Shown here: in pieces, positions 34,298 through 43,893 of the stretch
Layout of the letters: every line of letters begins with the position of its first letter
Position numbering within the stretch: the first letter of the stretch is position 1
NCBI RefSeq assembly: GCF_000377745.1
Contig: NZ_KB898713.1
Coordinates: 62,001 to 126,000 of the forward strand
Direction: 5' to 3'
Source of the DNA: Gilvimarinus chinensis DSM 19667
GTDB lineage: Bacteria > Pseudomonadota > Gammaproteobacteria > Pseudomonadales > Cellvibrionaceae
Length of the DNA stretch: 64,000 nt
Made by a program: the position numbers and the translations under genes
The notes under the pieces: generated by a model
Seen by the model: the letters and a program-made list of their open reading frames with translations, nothing else
Databases searched by the model: none
Told to the model about the DNA's origin: nothing

Positions 34298-35850
34298 TGC
34301 TGGGCATAAGAAAACACACTGCGTTAACGCCCACTGGTGTTGCCCCAATTGTTCTGCTGCACGGCTGGGGGTTCGACCATCGCAGTATGGAACCCTTGGT
34401 TGAGCCTTTGCGCCAGTTAGCGGATGTCTGGTGTCTGGACTTGCCAGGCTTTGGTGATAAGTCGGGTTGGGCGTTTAATCCGCAAGAGGTCATCGCGAGT
34501 CTTGCGGATCTGTCCCCCGCGCCGGTAAATGTCATCGGTTGGTCTTTGGGGGGCGCGCTTGCCCTTGATTTTGCTGATAAGTACCCAGAGAAAGTGGCCT
34601 CTTTAGTTACCTTGGCTACCAACTCCTGCTTTGTGGCGAGCGATCAGTGGCCCACGGCGATGCCCAAAACCACCAACGAAGCCTTTAATGAAGGTTTTGC
34701 GCAGCAACCGGCGGCCACCTTAAAGCGCTTTTGCGCGCTGGCGGCGCAGGGTAGTGTGGATGAACGGGGCACCAACAAGAGTTTACGGCAGTTGCTCAGC
34801 CCTTTTGAGACTGAGCGACTGGCCTCATGGACAGAGGCGTTACGGTATCTGGCGGCGACGGACTTTCGCGCCACCTTGCAACGATTGCCTATGCGTGGTC
34901 TACATCTTTTTGCTGAGGGTGACGCTTTGGTGCCTGCGGCGGCCTGCCAGAACGCGCAGCAGTTATCGTCCCAGCAAGCTGTTCGACTGCTGCCCCAGGC
35001 GGGCCACGCCCTGCACTGGAACCAACCGCATCAAGTGGTCGCGTTGATAACGGATTTTATTGGCGGGCCGCGGCCTCAGTTAGACAAACACCGCGTTGCA
35101 CGCTCTTTCAGCAAGGCGGCGCATAGCTACGAGTCAGCGGCTCGCCTCCAGCAGCAGGTTGGTGAACACTTGCTAGCAAAAATATCCTCACAGGCCAACA
35201 GGGTTTTAGATGCGGGTACGGGAACCGGTTATTTTTTAAATGGCGTGCGTGAGGCCGCTGGGGCCTCGCATGTGACCGCATTGGATTTAGCTCAGGGCAT
35301 GCTCGATTACGCCCGAGCGCATCATCCGCATGCCGATACTTGGGTGTGCGGTGATCTTGAGGCTATGCCCTTGGCTAACACCAGTGTGGACTTAATTTAC
35401 TCCAGTCTTGCCGTGCAGTGGTGCGAAGATCTACCACGTTTGGCCAGCGAGCTGTTTCGGGTGCTGGCTCCGGGCGGCACTTTGTATTTGGCCACACTTG
35501 ATAGCGGAACATTGCACGAGCTGCAGGAAGCCTGGCGCCACGTAGACGGCTATGTGCATGTCAATCGCTTTCCCCCGGTGCAGCAGTTAACGCAGGCCTT
35601 GCAGTCGGCTGGGTTTGGTCACATCGAGCAGGAGCTGCGCTCAGAAACCCTTTACACCGACAGCTTCCGCCAGCTGGCACGCGAGCTAAAAGATTTGGGC
35701 GCGCATAATGTGAACTCCGATGCGCCGCGCGGCTTAACCGGGCGAGAAAGGCTAAGGGCACTGGAGAGGGCTTATGAAATCTACCGCAGCGACCAAGGGC
35801 TGCCGGCGACTTATCGGGTGTGCTATCTCAGTGCGATAAAAGGCGATTAA
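34297..35850 (+). CDS. bioHC: BioH-BioC fusion (pimeloyl-ACP methyl ester esterase / malonyl-ACP O-methyltransferase)
   Basis: 517 residues with two normally separate enzymes. Residues 1-255 are a BioH-type alpha/beta hydrolase: GWSLGG nucleophile (Ser83), Asp209 in FAEGDALVP, His237 in AGHALHW, which together release the methyl ester at the end of pimeloyl synthesis. Residues about 262-517 are BioC: VLDAGTGTGYF SAM-binding loop (303-313), then LDLAQGMLDYAR and DLIYSSLAVQWC. BioC starts the same route by methylating malonyl-ACP, so one polypeptide holds the first and last steps of the disguised fatty-acid pathway. The ATG overlaps the bioF stop; bioD follows directly. Confidence 0.93.
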   Translation: MLGIRKHTALTPTGVAPIVLLHGWGFDHRSMEPLVEPLRQLADVWCLDLPGFGDKSGWAFNPQEVIASLADLSPAPVNVIGWSLGGALALDFADKYPEKVASLVTLATNSCFVASDQWPTAMPKTTNEAFNEGFAQQPAATLKRFCALAAQGSVDERGTNKSLRQLLSPFETERLASWTEALRYLAATDFRATLQRLPMRGLHLFAEGDALVPAAACQNAQQLSSQQAVRLLPQAGHALHWNQPHQVVALITDFIGGPRPQLDKHRVARSFSKAAHSYESAARLQQQVGEHLLAKISSQANRVLDAGTGTGYFLNGVREAAGASHVTALDLAQGMLDYARAHHPHADTWVCGDLEAMPLANTSVDLIYSSLAVQWCEDLPRLASELFRVLAPGGTLYLATLDSGTLHELQEAWRHVDGYVHVNRFPPVQQLTQALQSAGFGHIEQELRSETLYTDSFRQLARELKDLGAHNVNSDAPRGLTGRERLRALERAYEIYRSDQGLPATYRVCYLSAIKGD

Positions 35851-36537
35851 ATGAACTCTTTCTTTGTAACGGGCACCGATACCGATGTAGGGAAAACCCG
35901 TATTGCTGCGTCTTTATTGTATTTGGCGCGTCAGCGCGAAATGTCCACTGCAGCCGTGAAGCCGGTTGCCGCCGGCTGCGAACAAACCGCAGGCGGCCTG
36001 CGTAACGATGATGCTCTGCGTCTGCAGGGGCAGTGCTACCCCAGCTTGAGCTACGACGCTGTTAACCCTGTTGCCTTGGAGCCTGCCATCGCACCCCACA
36101 TAGCGGCGCAACAGTTGGAGCAGTCGCTCGAGTTGGGTCAGTTGTTGCGGGCCACACGGAAAACTCTGGCTACCAATGCGGATTTCGCGCTGGTTGAGGG
36201 GGCTGGAGGTTGGCGAGTGCCTTTAAATGATGATTCCACCCTGGCGGATTTGGCCGTTCACCTGAACCTGCCTGTGATTCTGGTGGTGGGGGTGCGGCTG
36301 GGGTGTATCAGTCATGCACTGCTGACCGCTGAGGCGATTGTGCATGACGGCTTACCAATAGCGGGCTGGGTGGCGAACGTTATTGATCCGAGCGTCAGTT
36401 GTTGCGCTGAAAATATTGACAGTCTGAAAGCGCGTCTGCCTGCGCCTTGTCTTGGGGTGGTCCCCTTTTGCGACAAAACGGACCCCGCTGATTTAGCGCC
36501 TTTTTTGCAATTGCCTTCCCTGCTTGACGCGCTCTAA
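35851..36537 (+). CDS. bioD: Dethiobiotin synthetase
   Basis: ATP-dependent carboxylation of 7,8-diaminopelargonate to dethiobiotin. 228 residues. N-terminal P-loop FFVTGTDTDVGKTRIA, AAVKPVAAGCE substrate segment, and the VEGAGGWRVPLND loop. Starts on the base after the bioHC stop codon. Last gene of the operon; I see no strong intrinsic terminator in the 129 bases that follow. Confidence 0.97.
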   Translation: MNSFFVTGTDTDVGKTRIAASLLYLARQREMSTAAVKPVAAGCEQTAGGLRNDDALRLQGQCYPSLSYDAVNPVALEPAIAPHIAAQQLEQSLELGQLLRATRKTLATNADFALVEGAGGWRVPLNDDSTLADLAVHLNLPVILVVGVRLGCISHALLTAEAIVHDGLPIAGWVANVIDPSVSCCAENIDSLKARLPAPCLGVVPFCDKTDPADLAPFLQLPSLLDAL

Positions 36538-36666
36538 GACCTGCGGACAATAACCCCGTTTTTTTTGCGCCGAGTTTGTCTTAGGTGTTCTTTTCTTTTG
36601 GTTGTTTCTTGAACGATTTTGGCGCTAAAATACGGTTAACTGTATTTATTATTCGTTGAGGCGCTT

Positions 36667-36897
36667 ATGGACGTTGGATCTGTCGTCAATCAAAGCCTGA
36701 TTGGACTGCATAGTTCGCGAGCTGAAATTGTGAAATCTGCCGAGCAAATTAGCCAGGTTGCCGCCGGGGATACCTCGCAAGGCATTGTCGAGCCTTTGGT
36801 GAACATGCAGCAGAGTCAGCAGGTGTTTGACAGCTCGGCCAAGGTGCTCGAAACCGCCAATGAAACCCTCGGTACCTTGCTGGATATTAAGGCCTAG
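36667..36897 (+). CDS. Small protein of unknown function
   Basis: 76 residues, helical and Gln/Ser rich, no membrane segment or signal. Starts MDVGSVVNQSLIGLH, ends LETANETLGTLLDIKA. The heptad-like spacing and a C-terminal helix like those of flagellar rod/hook small proteins are suggestive but not enough for a name. GAGG precedes the ATG. Only 3 bases separate it from the SprA-like gene, so the two probably function together. A loose promoter, TTGTTT-N18-TAAAAT, lies upstream near 36601-36630. Confidence 0.65.
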   Translation: MDVGSVVNQSLIGLHSSRAEIVKSAEQISQVAAGDTSQGIVEPLVNMQQSQQVFDSSAKVLETANETLGTLLDIKA

Positions 36898-36900
36898 CGA

Positions 36901-37806
36901 ATGGCTATTAACCCACTGCCTTCCAACTACGCCAATGCAGTAGCGCCTTATGCGCCGCTTGGGCGTCAGGCTGTGGGTGAAGAAAGCACAGAGCTTAAAA
37001 ACACCGTATTTAAATCGCTGGAAGAGGGTGCCGCCACGGCGCGGGGTGAAAACCGCCGTTCGCCGGAAGACCGACCTGCCGAGGTAGAAGAGCGCGAGCG
37101 TACCCGACGCGGTGGCAGTCGCGTAGAGTCTGATGATGCGCAAAATAGTGAGGCGCAGCAAAAGGCGATGAATGGCCAAGGCGGGCAGCAGGACAAACAA
37201 GCCGCTGCCGCCCAAGAGCAGAGCGAGCGGGAGCTGGTGAGCGAATTGGCCGCCCGCGACCGTGAAGTGCGCGCTCACGAGCGCGCCCACGCTGCGGTGG
37301 GTGGGCAGTTTGCCGGAGCGCCAAGGTACGAATACACCCGTGGCCCAGATGGAATTAACTACGCCATATCGGGTGAGGTCAGCATCGATACCAGTCCTGT
37401 TCCGAACAACCCCGAGGCGACGTTAGAAAAAGCTCAGCAAATTCAGCGTGCGGCGACTGCTCCAGCCGAACCGTCTGCGCAGGACCGCCGTGTGGCTGCC
37501 CAGGCAACGCAACTGGCGATTCAGGCTCAGGCTGACATTGCCGCTGAGGCTCGCGCCGAGCGCATCGCAGAGGAAGAAGCTGCACGGGCGCGCCGTGCCG
37601 AGCGTGAGGAAAAAGAGAGCTCTTTAGTCGACGGCAAAGATGCCACTGGTGCAGAAAACAAAGAGCAGGCTGAGCGCGACCGCGACGCGCGAGCAAAACT
37701 GTTTGCCGATGCGAGCGCTCGGAATATTGATATCAATCGCCGGCTTATAGACATCGGTGTGATTGACCCGCCGGCCTCAGGCCTTTCGCTTAATTTGCGC
37801 GCATAA
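36901..37806 (+). CDS. SprA-related putative metalloprotease
   Basis: 301 residues, similar to the SprA-related family (annotated elsewhere as putative metalloprotease CJM1_0395 family). A zincin motif HERAH (HExxH, residues 126-130) sits in REVRAHERAHAAVGGQF, followed by YEYTRGPDGINYAISGEVSID. Flanks are low-complexity and highly charged: E/R-rich N-terminal region (40-75) and an A/E/R-rich likely coiled coil (about 195-275). No signal peptide, so cytoplasmic or exported by an unrecognised route. Protease activity is not demonstrated for this type; the third zinc ligand is not obvious. Confidence 0.82.
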   Translation: MAINPLPSNYANAVAPYAPLGRQAVGEESTELKNTVFKSLEEGAATARGENRRSPEDRPAEVEERERTRRGGSRVESDDAQNSEAQQKAMNGQGGQQDKQAAAAQEQSERELVSELAARDREVRAHERAHAAVGGQFAGAPRYEYTRGPDGINYAISGEVSIDTSPVPNNPEATLEKAQQIQRAATAPAEPSAQDRRVAAQATQLAIQAQADIAAEARAERIAEEEAARARRAEREEKESSLVDGKDATGAENKEQAERDRDARAKLFADASARNIDINRRLIDIGVIDPPASGLSLNLRA

Positions 37807-37934
37807 TTCTCTTTTGTCAGTTCAGCCGTAGCTTGATAATAATTGTGCGGGCTTTGCATTCTTCGAAAGACAATTTGCTGTTAATCTCGCTTCCAGTGAG
37901 TACGCGATAATCATAATTAAGCAGAGAAATCTTT

Positions 37935-38114
37935 ATGCCGAGTAAGTTAACCCCTGAGGATCAAGCGCGCGTCGATAAAGTATTGCAGCAGGCAGGTAGC
38001 CGCAGTGAGCGAAAGCCATTTAGGGTGTGGACTTTATTTGCCGCGTTACTTTTGCTGCTGACACTGATGAGTGGCGTCAGTTATTGGATTGCGCTGCAGT
38101 ACGAGGTTGTGTAG
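37935..38114 (+). CDS. DUF3094 family small membrane protein
   Basis: 59-residue protein. The opening PSKLTPEDQARVDKVLQQ, the ERKPFRVW junction and a single C-terminal membrane helix (about 31-52) match DUF3094, a short gammaproteobacterial family of unknown function. No strong ribosome site; AGAGA lies about 9 bases upstream. It stands alone between the SprA-like gene and the tRNA. Confidence 0.75.
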   Translation: MPSKLTPEDQARVDKVLQQAGSRSERKPFRVWTLFAALLLLLTLMSGVSYWIALQYEVV

Positions 38115-38231
38115 CTGGGGTGATAAAACTTGAGTTGTTAAGGTTAGGTAATCTGTCCGGGTGGTCCAAGCTTCAAGGTTCAGGTTTTCGGCCTAAGCTA
38201 CGAAGATATTAAAAAGAAATGGAAATCGCCC

Positions 38232-38260
38232 TTGACCGCACCAGTTTGTCTCCCTATAAT
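38232..38260 (+). promoter_or_regulatory. Promoter of the initiator tRNA operon
   Basis: TTGACC (38232-38237), 17-base spacer, TATAAT (38255-38260), followed by the GC-rich discriminator GCGCGA typical of stringently controlled stable-RNA promoters. Transcription would start near 38267, 38 bases before the tRNA. Confidence 0.85.
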
Positions 38261-38304
38261 GCGCGACCTCGGTTGGGGGAACACACTCACAACTGAGTTG
38301 AGGA

Positions 38305-38381
<77 letters not shown>

Positions 38382-38499
38382 ATTTCTGAAGTTGGTGCAG
38401 TGCACTAACTTACAGCCACAGCAGGTGGCTCGCTGGCGGTAACGCTGGCACTACAGTCAGCCAATCGGCTGATCAGCGCCGGTAATGTTGGCGTGTACG

Positions 38500-38522
38500 A
38501 GGCCCCTGCATGGGGCTTTTTT
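38500..38522 (+). terminator. Terminator/attenuator between tRNA and rimP
   Basis: GCCCC (38502-38506) with GGGGC (38512-38516), loop TGCAT, then six T. Probably ends part of the tRNA transcript while some readthrough reaches rimP. Confidence 0.75.
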
Positions 38523-38580
38523 GTATCTGAAAGTCAGTGGGTTGCCGCTGCCGCAGATCACTGTGGTGATTTTTTAAAAG

Positions 38581-38601
38581 TGGGCCTAGGGCCCATTTTT
38601 T
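38581..38601 (+). terminator. Second attenuator-like hairpin before rimP
   Basis: TGGGCC (38581-38586), loop TAG, GGCCCA (38590-38595), then six T. Two stacked terminators in a row suggest control of entry into the nusA operon, where NusA itself could act on termination. Confidence 0.65.
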
Positions 38602-38663
38602 GTTTCTGGTGCGTTGGTCGTTACAGCAATGCACGGCAGGCCCTAATCCTTGGAGTTTCAATT

Positions 38664-39119
38664 ATGGCGTCTATAGAAGAGCGTTTGACAACAATGTTTG
38701 CGCCGGCTGTGGATGCGCTTGGCTGCGAACTTTGGGGGCTGGAGTACTTCACTGGCGGTAAGCCAAAGGTGCTGCGAGTTTATATTGACAAGGCTGACGG
38801 CGTGCAGGTTGAAGACTGCGCAAAAGTCAGCCGACAGTTAAGTAGTTTAATGGATGTGGAAGACCCCATCTCTGGCGAATACACCCTTGAGGTTTCATCG
38901 CCCGGGATGGACAGGCCGCTCTATACACTAGAGCAGTTTGCTGATTATAAAGGGCAGGTTGCAGCGGTGAAATTGCGCGTTCCGTTTGACGGGCGACGTA
39001 AGTTTAAAGGCGTGCTTCAGGGCGTCGAAGATCAAGATGTTGTGATACTGGTGGATAACGAAGAGTATCTGCTGCCCATTGAATCGATTGAAAAAGCGAA
39101 CATAGTCCCCCAGTTCTAA
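38664..39119 (+). CDS. rimP: Ribosome maturation factor RimP
   Basis: 151 residues. Needed for late 30S assembly. The ATG at 38664 follows TTGGAG; starts further upstream run through the attenuator hairpins. [34 protein letters not shown] and [14 protein letters not shown] are diagnostic. Two-domain fold, N-terminal about 1-85 and SH3-like C-terminal about 90-150. First protein gene of the nusA operon. Confidence 0.97.
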   Translation: MASIEERLTTMFAPAVDALGCELWGLEYFTGGKPKVLRVYIDKADGVQVEDCAKVSRQLSSLMDVEDPISGEYTLEVSSPGMDRPLYTLEQFADYKGQVAAVKLRVPFDGRRKFKGVLQGVEDQDVVILVDNEEYLLPIESIEKANIVPQF

Positions 39120-39160
39120 TCGTTAAGACGATTGGATACAGGAGTTAACGAGGCAAACTC

Positions 39161-40642
39161 ATGAACAAAGAAATTTTGCTGGTCGCCGATGCCGTTTCTA
39201 ATGAAAAAGGCGTTGAAAAGGATGTGATCTTTGAGGCGATTGAAAGTGCGTTGGCTATGGCCACCAAAAAACGCTTTGACGAAGATTCCACCATCGAAGT
39301 GAACATTGATCGTGTTACCGGCGATTACGAAACGTTCCGCAGCTGGGAAGTGGTGGCGGATGATGTACTGGCAGAATTAGGTACCCAGTTAACCACCGAA
39401 GAAGCGGCCGAAGTAGATTCTGCACTGCAGGTAGGTGACATCCACCGCGAAAAAATCGAAAACGTTGACTTTGGTCGCATTGCTGCGCAAACCGCTAAGC
39501 AAGTTATCGTACAAAAAGTTCGCGAGGCTGAGCGTGCACAGATGGTTGACGAGTACCGCGATCGAGTGGGCGAGTTGATTAACGGCACCGTAAAAAAAGT
39601 GACTCGCGACAGTATTATTGTTGATTTAGGCAACAACGCCGAAGCGCTGTTGCCCCGCGATCAATTAGTGGGCCGCGAAATTTTCCGCATGGGTGATCGT
39701 GTACGGGCCTACTTGCAAGAAGTGCGTTCCGAAGCGCGCGGCCCGCAATTGTTTTTAAGCCGTTCGTGCCCAGAGATGTTAATCGAGCTGTTTAAAATTG
39801 AAGTGCCAGAAATTGCCGAAGGCATTATTGAAATTAAAGGTGCGGCTCGCGATCCAGGTTTACGCGCGAAAATCGCGGTTAATACTAACGATGGCCGTAT
39901 CGACCCCGTGGGTGCCTGTGTGGGCATGCGCGGCTCGCGCGTGCAAGCGGTATCCAACGAATTGGGGAACGAGCGTGTTGATATTGTGCTGTGGGACGAT
40001 AACCCAGCGCAGTTTGTGATCAACGCCATGTCGCCCGCTGAGATTGAGTCTATCGTTGTGGACGAAGATGCGGGCTCTATGGATTTGGCTGTGGGCGAAG
40101 AAAATCTCGCCATGGCGATTGGCCGCGGCGGACAAAATGTACGTCTGGCCTGCGAGCTGACCCAGTGGGCCATCAATGTTATGAGCTCCGCTGATTGGGA
40201 AGAAAAGCAGGAAGCAGAAACGGGCGGTTACATCCAGGTGTTTATGAACGCCCTGGATGTTGATGAAGATGTAGCCCAGGTGCTGGTGGAAGAGGGCTTT
40301 ACCAGCATTGAAGAAGTGGCTTATGTGCCTCTGGATGAAATTGCCTCCATTGAAGGTTTTGACGAAGATGTCGCTGAAGAATTACGTGCCCGCGCCAAAG
40401 ACGCCTTACTGACCCAGGCGTTGGCGTCTGAAGAGCAGCTAGAAGGGGCGGCCCCGGCGGACGATTTGTTGAATATGGAAGGCATGGATAAAGAGCTGGC
40501 AGTGATTTTAGCCAGCCGCGGCATCGTAACAATGGAAGACTTGGCCGAGCAGGCGATTGATGAGTTGCTGGATATCGATGGCGTGGATGAAGAGCGTGCT
40601 GCTGCCCTGATTATGAAAGCCCGCGAGCCCTGGTTTGCCTGA
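39161..40642 (+). CDS. nusA: Transcription termination/antitermination protein NusA
   Basis: 493 residues. Binds RNA polymerase and modulates pausing, termination and antitermination. N-terminal polymerase-binding domain (about 1-125), S1 (about 135-200, [16 protein letters not shown]), KH1 and KH2 (about 230-345, including [16 protein letters not shown] and [12 protein letters not shown]), then two acidic helix-hairpin repeats (about 365-490) typical of gammaproteobacteria. 41 bases after rimP. Confidence 0.98.
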   Translation: MNKEILLVADAVSNEKGVEKDVIFEAIESALAMATKKRFDEDSTIEVNIDRVTGDYETFRSWEVVADDVLAELGTQLTTEEAAEVDSALQVGDIHREKIENVDFGRIAAQTAKQVIVQKVREAERAQMVDEYRDRVGELINGTVKKVTRDSIIVDLGNNAEALLPRDQLVGREIFRMGDRVRAYLQEVRSEARGPQLFLSRSCPEMLIELFKIEVPEIAEGIIEIKGAARDPGLRAKIAVNTNDGRIDPVGACVGMRGSRVQAVSNELGNERVDIVLWDDNPAQFVINAMSPAEIESIVVDEDAGSMDLAVGEENLAMAIGRGGQNVRLACELTQWAINVMSSADWEEKQEAETGGYIQVFMNALDVDEDVAQVLVEEGFTSIEEVAYVPLDEIASIEGFDEDVAEELRARAKDALLTQALASEEQLEGAAPADDLLNMEGMDKELAVILASRGIVTMEDLAEQAIDELLDIDGVDEERAAALIMKAREPWFA

Positions 40643-40697
40643 TCCCATCGCTGAATAACGATGGGTTAAAGGCAACATTCAAAACTGAGGAAATAGA

Positions 40698-43418
40698 ATG
40701 GCAGAAGTAAAAGTAAGCGAACTCGCCAAGTCAGTGGGTACTCCCGTTGAGCGACTGCTTAAACAAATGCAGGAAGCCGGGCTAAAGCATACCGCTGAGG
40801 ATGCGTTGGTCTCAGACGACGAGAAACAACAGTTGTTGGCTTATCTGAAAAGCAGCCACGGCGAGCCGGCTTCGGATTCCGAGCCGCGCAAAATTACTCT
40901 GAAGCGCAAAACGACCACAACGCTAAAAGCGGGCGGACGTAAAACCGTTAATGTGGAAGTGCGTAAAAAGCGCACTTATGTTAAGCGCAAGCCTCTTGAA
41001 GACGAAGCGCCTGAGCCGGAAGAAACGCAGGTGGCGTTAGAGACAGTACCCGAGCCTGAAGTGGCTGTCGAGCCGGTGACAGCGCCTGAACCGGAGCCGA
41101 CCCCGGAGCCTGTTCCTGAGCCAGAGCCCGAGCCCGAAGTAACGGAGGCCGTTGCGGAAGAGAAGCCTGTAGAGCCTGAACCAGAAGAGCCCGCACCAGC
41201 CGAGCCCGAAGCACCTGTGCGCAAGTCATTTGTTGATGACATTGAAGAGAAACGTCAGGCTGCTATGGAACGTCGCAAAGCTGAAGAAGCGGCGCGTGCA
41301 GCGGAGCTGAAAGCGCTGGAAGAAAAGAAGGCGGCAGAAAAAGCGGCAGCTGAGAAGAAAGCTCAGCAGCCTGCGCCTAAACCCGCTGCCGGTCCGGTTG
41401 AAGCCCCGAGCCCTGCTAAGCCAGACACCAAGCACGGACGTAAAAAAGAACGCCGTGAAGAGTTTGATGATGACGATGGCAGCCCTCGCGCTAAACGTGC
41501 TGGTAAAGCTGGCAAAAAAGGCATGGGGCCGAAAAAATCGTCTAAGGCTGATTTGTACGAGTTGGCGGATGACGATGATGATTCAGCGTTTATGCAGCGT
41601 CGCCGCGCCGGTCGCGCCGCGCACAAAGCGTCGAATAAACACGGCTTTAAAAAGCCCACCCAGAAAATTGTGCACGAAGTAGAAATTCCTGAAACCATTA
41701 CCGTTTCCGAGCTGGCCCAACGCATGACGATTAAGTCGGGTGAGCTGATTAAGCAGCTGATGAAGCTTGGTGTTATGGCCAACATTAACCAGCCGCTGGA
41801 TCAAGAGACCGCGCAGTTAGTGGTGGAAGAAATGGGCCACAACTTTAAGCTGGTCAGCGAAGATGATATTGAAACGGATCTGGAAGCCCAGGTAAAACTC
41901 GACGGTGAAGAGAAGCCTCGTGCGCCTGTGGTGACCGTGATGGGCCACGTGGACCATGGTAAAACCTCGCTGCTTGATTACATCCGTAAAGCCAAAGTGG
42001 CTGCGGGCGAAGCCGGTGGTATTACCCAGCACATTGGTGCTTACCGAGTGCAAACCAGCCAGGGCGAAATTGCCTTCCTGGACACCCCAGGACACGCCGC
42101 CTTTACCGCGATGCGTGCCCGCGGTGCTCAGTGTACTGACGTGGTAATTTTGGTGGTGGCGGCCGATGACGGTGTTATGCCGCAAACCGAAGAAGCTGTT
42201 AACCACGCCAAAGCTGCCGGTGTGCCGATTGTTGTCGCGATTAACAAATGTGACAAAGAGGCCGCTGATCCGGATCGCGTTAAAAACGAATTAGCCGCTA
42301 AAGAAGTTATTCCCGAAGATTGGGGCGGCGATACTCAGTTTATTGAAGTGTCGGCCCATACTGGTGACGGCATCGACGAGCTATTGGAAGCTGTATCTCT
42401 GCAGGCCGAGCTGCTTGAGCTTAAGGCGGTAGAAGAGGCACCTGCTCAGGGTGTGGTGGTTGAATCTCGCCTGGATAAGGGGCGCGGTGTGGTTGCCACC
42501 TTGCTGGTGCAGCAGGGTACACTGAAGCACGGTGATTTGGTGTTGGCAGGTCAAAGCTACGGCCGTGTGCGCGCCGCAATGAACGAGCTGGGCCAGCAGG
42601 TTAAAACCGTAGGTCCATCTTCGCCGGTAGAAATTCTGGGCTTGGATTCAGCGCCCAGTGCCGGTGATGAGTTTGTCGTGTTGGATGACGAGCGTAAAGC
42701 CCGTGAAGTGGCCGAGTTCCGCGCCGAGAAAGAGCGCAAAGAACGCATGCAGCGTCAACAGGCGGCTAAGCTTGAAAACATGTTTGCCGGTATGGATGGC
42801 GGCGAGAAGAAAGTACTGTCGGTGGTTGTTAAAGCTGATGTACGCGGCTCTTTGGAAGCTATTTTGGCGTCGCTGGCTGACATCGGTAACGACGAAGTAG
42901 AAGTGCAGGTGGTTTCTTCCGGCGTGGGCGGAATTACCGATAACGATGTTAACTTGGCTTTGACTGCTAATGCCATCGTGATTGGCTTTAACGTGCGCGC
43001 CCCTGGTAGCACTCGTCGTCTGGCCGAGCAAGAGAGCATCGAAATTCGTTACTACAGCATTATTTATCAGCTGTTAGACGATGTGAGAAGTGCTCTGTCC
43101 GGCATGCTTGACCCTGAGCGCGTGGAAGAGATTGTCGGTATTGCCGATGTGCGTGAAGTGTTCAGCTCGCCTAAATTTGGCCAAGTAGCTGGCTGTATGG
43201 TGACCGAAGGTACTGTGTACCGTAACAAACCCATTCGTGTACTGCGTGACAACGTGGTGATCTTTGAGGGCGAGCTGGAATCTCTGCGCCGCTTTAAAGA
43301 TGACGTTAACGAAGTCCGCAACGGTATGGAATGTGGTATCGGTGTGAAGAACTACGACGTTAAAGTCGGCGATCAAATCGAAGTCTTTGAAGTTAAGGAG
43401 GTTGCGCGCGAGCTGTAA
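40698..43418 (+). CDS. infB: Translation initiation factor IF-2
   Basis: 906 residues, long form. GTPase that places initiator tRNA on the 30S subunit. N-terminal IF2_N helix bundle (about 1-50), then a long low-complexity linker with P/E repeats (about 105-175) and K/A-rich helix (about 190-235), second IF2_N (about 330-380), G domain from about 410 with [17 protein letters not shown] and NKCD, then beta-barrel and C-terminal fMet-tRNA domains. The PE-rich linker varies among species and is unusually regular here. Internal starts producing shorter forms are known in E. coli and not tested here. Confidence 0.98.
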   Translation: MAEVKVSELAKSVGTPVERLLKQMQEAGLKHTAEDALVSDDEKQQLLAYLKSSHGEPASDSEPRKITLKRKTTTTLKAGGRKTVNVEVRKKRTYVKRKPLEDEAPEPEETQVALETVPEPEVAVEPVTAPEPEPTPEPVPEPEPEPEVTEAVAEEKPVEPEPEEPAPAEPEAPVRKSFVDDIEEKRQAAMERRKAEEAARAAELKALEEKKAAEKAAAEKKAQQPAPKPAAGPVEAPSPAKPDTKHGRKKERREEFDDDDGSPRAKRAGKAGKKGMGPKKSSKADLYELADDDDDSAFMQRRRAGRAAHKASNKHGFKKPTQKIVHEVEIPETITVSELAQRMTIKSGELIKQLMKLGVMANINQPLDQETAQLVVEEMGHNFKLVSEDDIETDLEAQVKLDGEEKPRAPVVTVMGHVDHGKTSLLDYIRKAKVAAGEAGGITQHIGAYRVQTSQGEIAFLDTPGHAAFTAMRARGAQCTDVVILVVAADDGVMPQTEEAVNHAKAAGVPIVVAINKCDKEAADPDRVKNELAAKEVIPEDWGGDTQFIEVSAHTGDGIDELLEAVSLQAELLELKAVEEAPAQGVVVESRLDKGRGVVATLLVQQGTLKHGDLVLAGQSYGRVRAAMNELGQQVKTVGPSSPVEILGLDSAPSAGDEFVVLDDERKAREVAEFRAEKERKERMQRQQAAKLENMFAGMDGGEKKVLSVVVKADVRGSLEAILASLADIGNDEVEVQVVSSGVGGITDNDVNLALTANAIVIGFNVRAPGSTRRLAEQESIEIRYYSIIYQLLDDVRSALSGMLDPERVEEIVGIADVREVFSSPKFGQVAGCMVTEGTVYRNKPIRVLRDNVVIFEGELESLRRFKDDVNEVRNGMECGIGVKNYDVKVGDQIEVFEVKEVAREL

Positions 43419-43436
43419 GCCCGTAGCGTGTTCCTC

Positions 43437-43470
43437 GCCCCGGCTCTTTTGCGGAGTCGGGGCTTTGTTA
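43437..43470 (+). terminator. Terminator-like hairpin between infB and rbfA
   Basis: GCCCCGGCTC (43437-43446) with GAGTCGGGGC (43454-43463), one G-T pair, 7-base loop, followed by TTTGTTATTTT. Likely partial termination that lowers rbfA-truB expression relative to infB. Confidence 0.65.
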
Positions 43471-43509
43471 TTTTAGGCGGCTGTGCCGCCGGGACGAGTA
43501 GGTGACAAA

Positions 43510-43893
43510 ATGCCCAGAGAATTTGCCCGCGCTGATCGGGTGGCCGATGCCATCCAACGCTATTTGGCGAATATGATTCAGCAGGAAATTCGCGACCCTC
43601 GGGTTGGCATGGTGAATATCAACAGCGTCACCGTAAGCCGGGATATGGCCTTCGCCAAGGTTTATATGACGGTGGTGGGCGGCAATGAAGACGAAGGTCG
43701 CACCAGTGCCGATGTGCTTAACAAGGCCTCGGGTTTCTTGCGTTCGTTGCTGGCCAAAGAGCTCGATATGCGCACGGTGCCCAAGCTTAACTTTCACTAC
43801 GACCATACCTCGGTTCGAGGCCAAGAGCTGTCCTCGCTGATTGATCGGGCGGTAGCGGCTGACAAAGCCAAGTCGAGTGACGAGGACGAATAA
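43510..43893 (+). CDS. rbfA: 30S ribosome-binding factor RbfA
   Basis: 127 residues with a KH-like fold. Helps mature the 5' end of 16S rRNA. The ATG at 43510 (AGGTGA upstream) gives the standard start MPREFARADRVADAIQR; the upstream in-frame start adds nine non-conserved residues. IRDPRVGMVNINSVTVSRDM and PKLNFHYDHT are conserved. The stop overlaps the truB ATG by one base. Confidence 0.97.
   Translation: MPREFARADRVADAIQRYLANMIQQEIRDPRVGMVNINSVTVSRDMAFAKVYMTVVGGNEDEGRTSADVLNKASGFLRSLLAKELDMRTVPKLNFHYDHTSVRGQELSSLIDRAVAADKAKSSDEDE

Noticed and set aside
40976-41242. Gly/Ser-rich frame antisense to the IF-2 linker
   Set aside because: It is the complement of Pro-Glu repeat codons.
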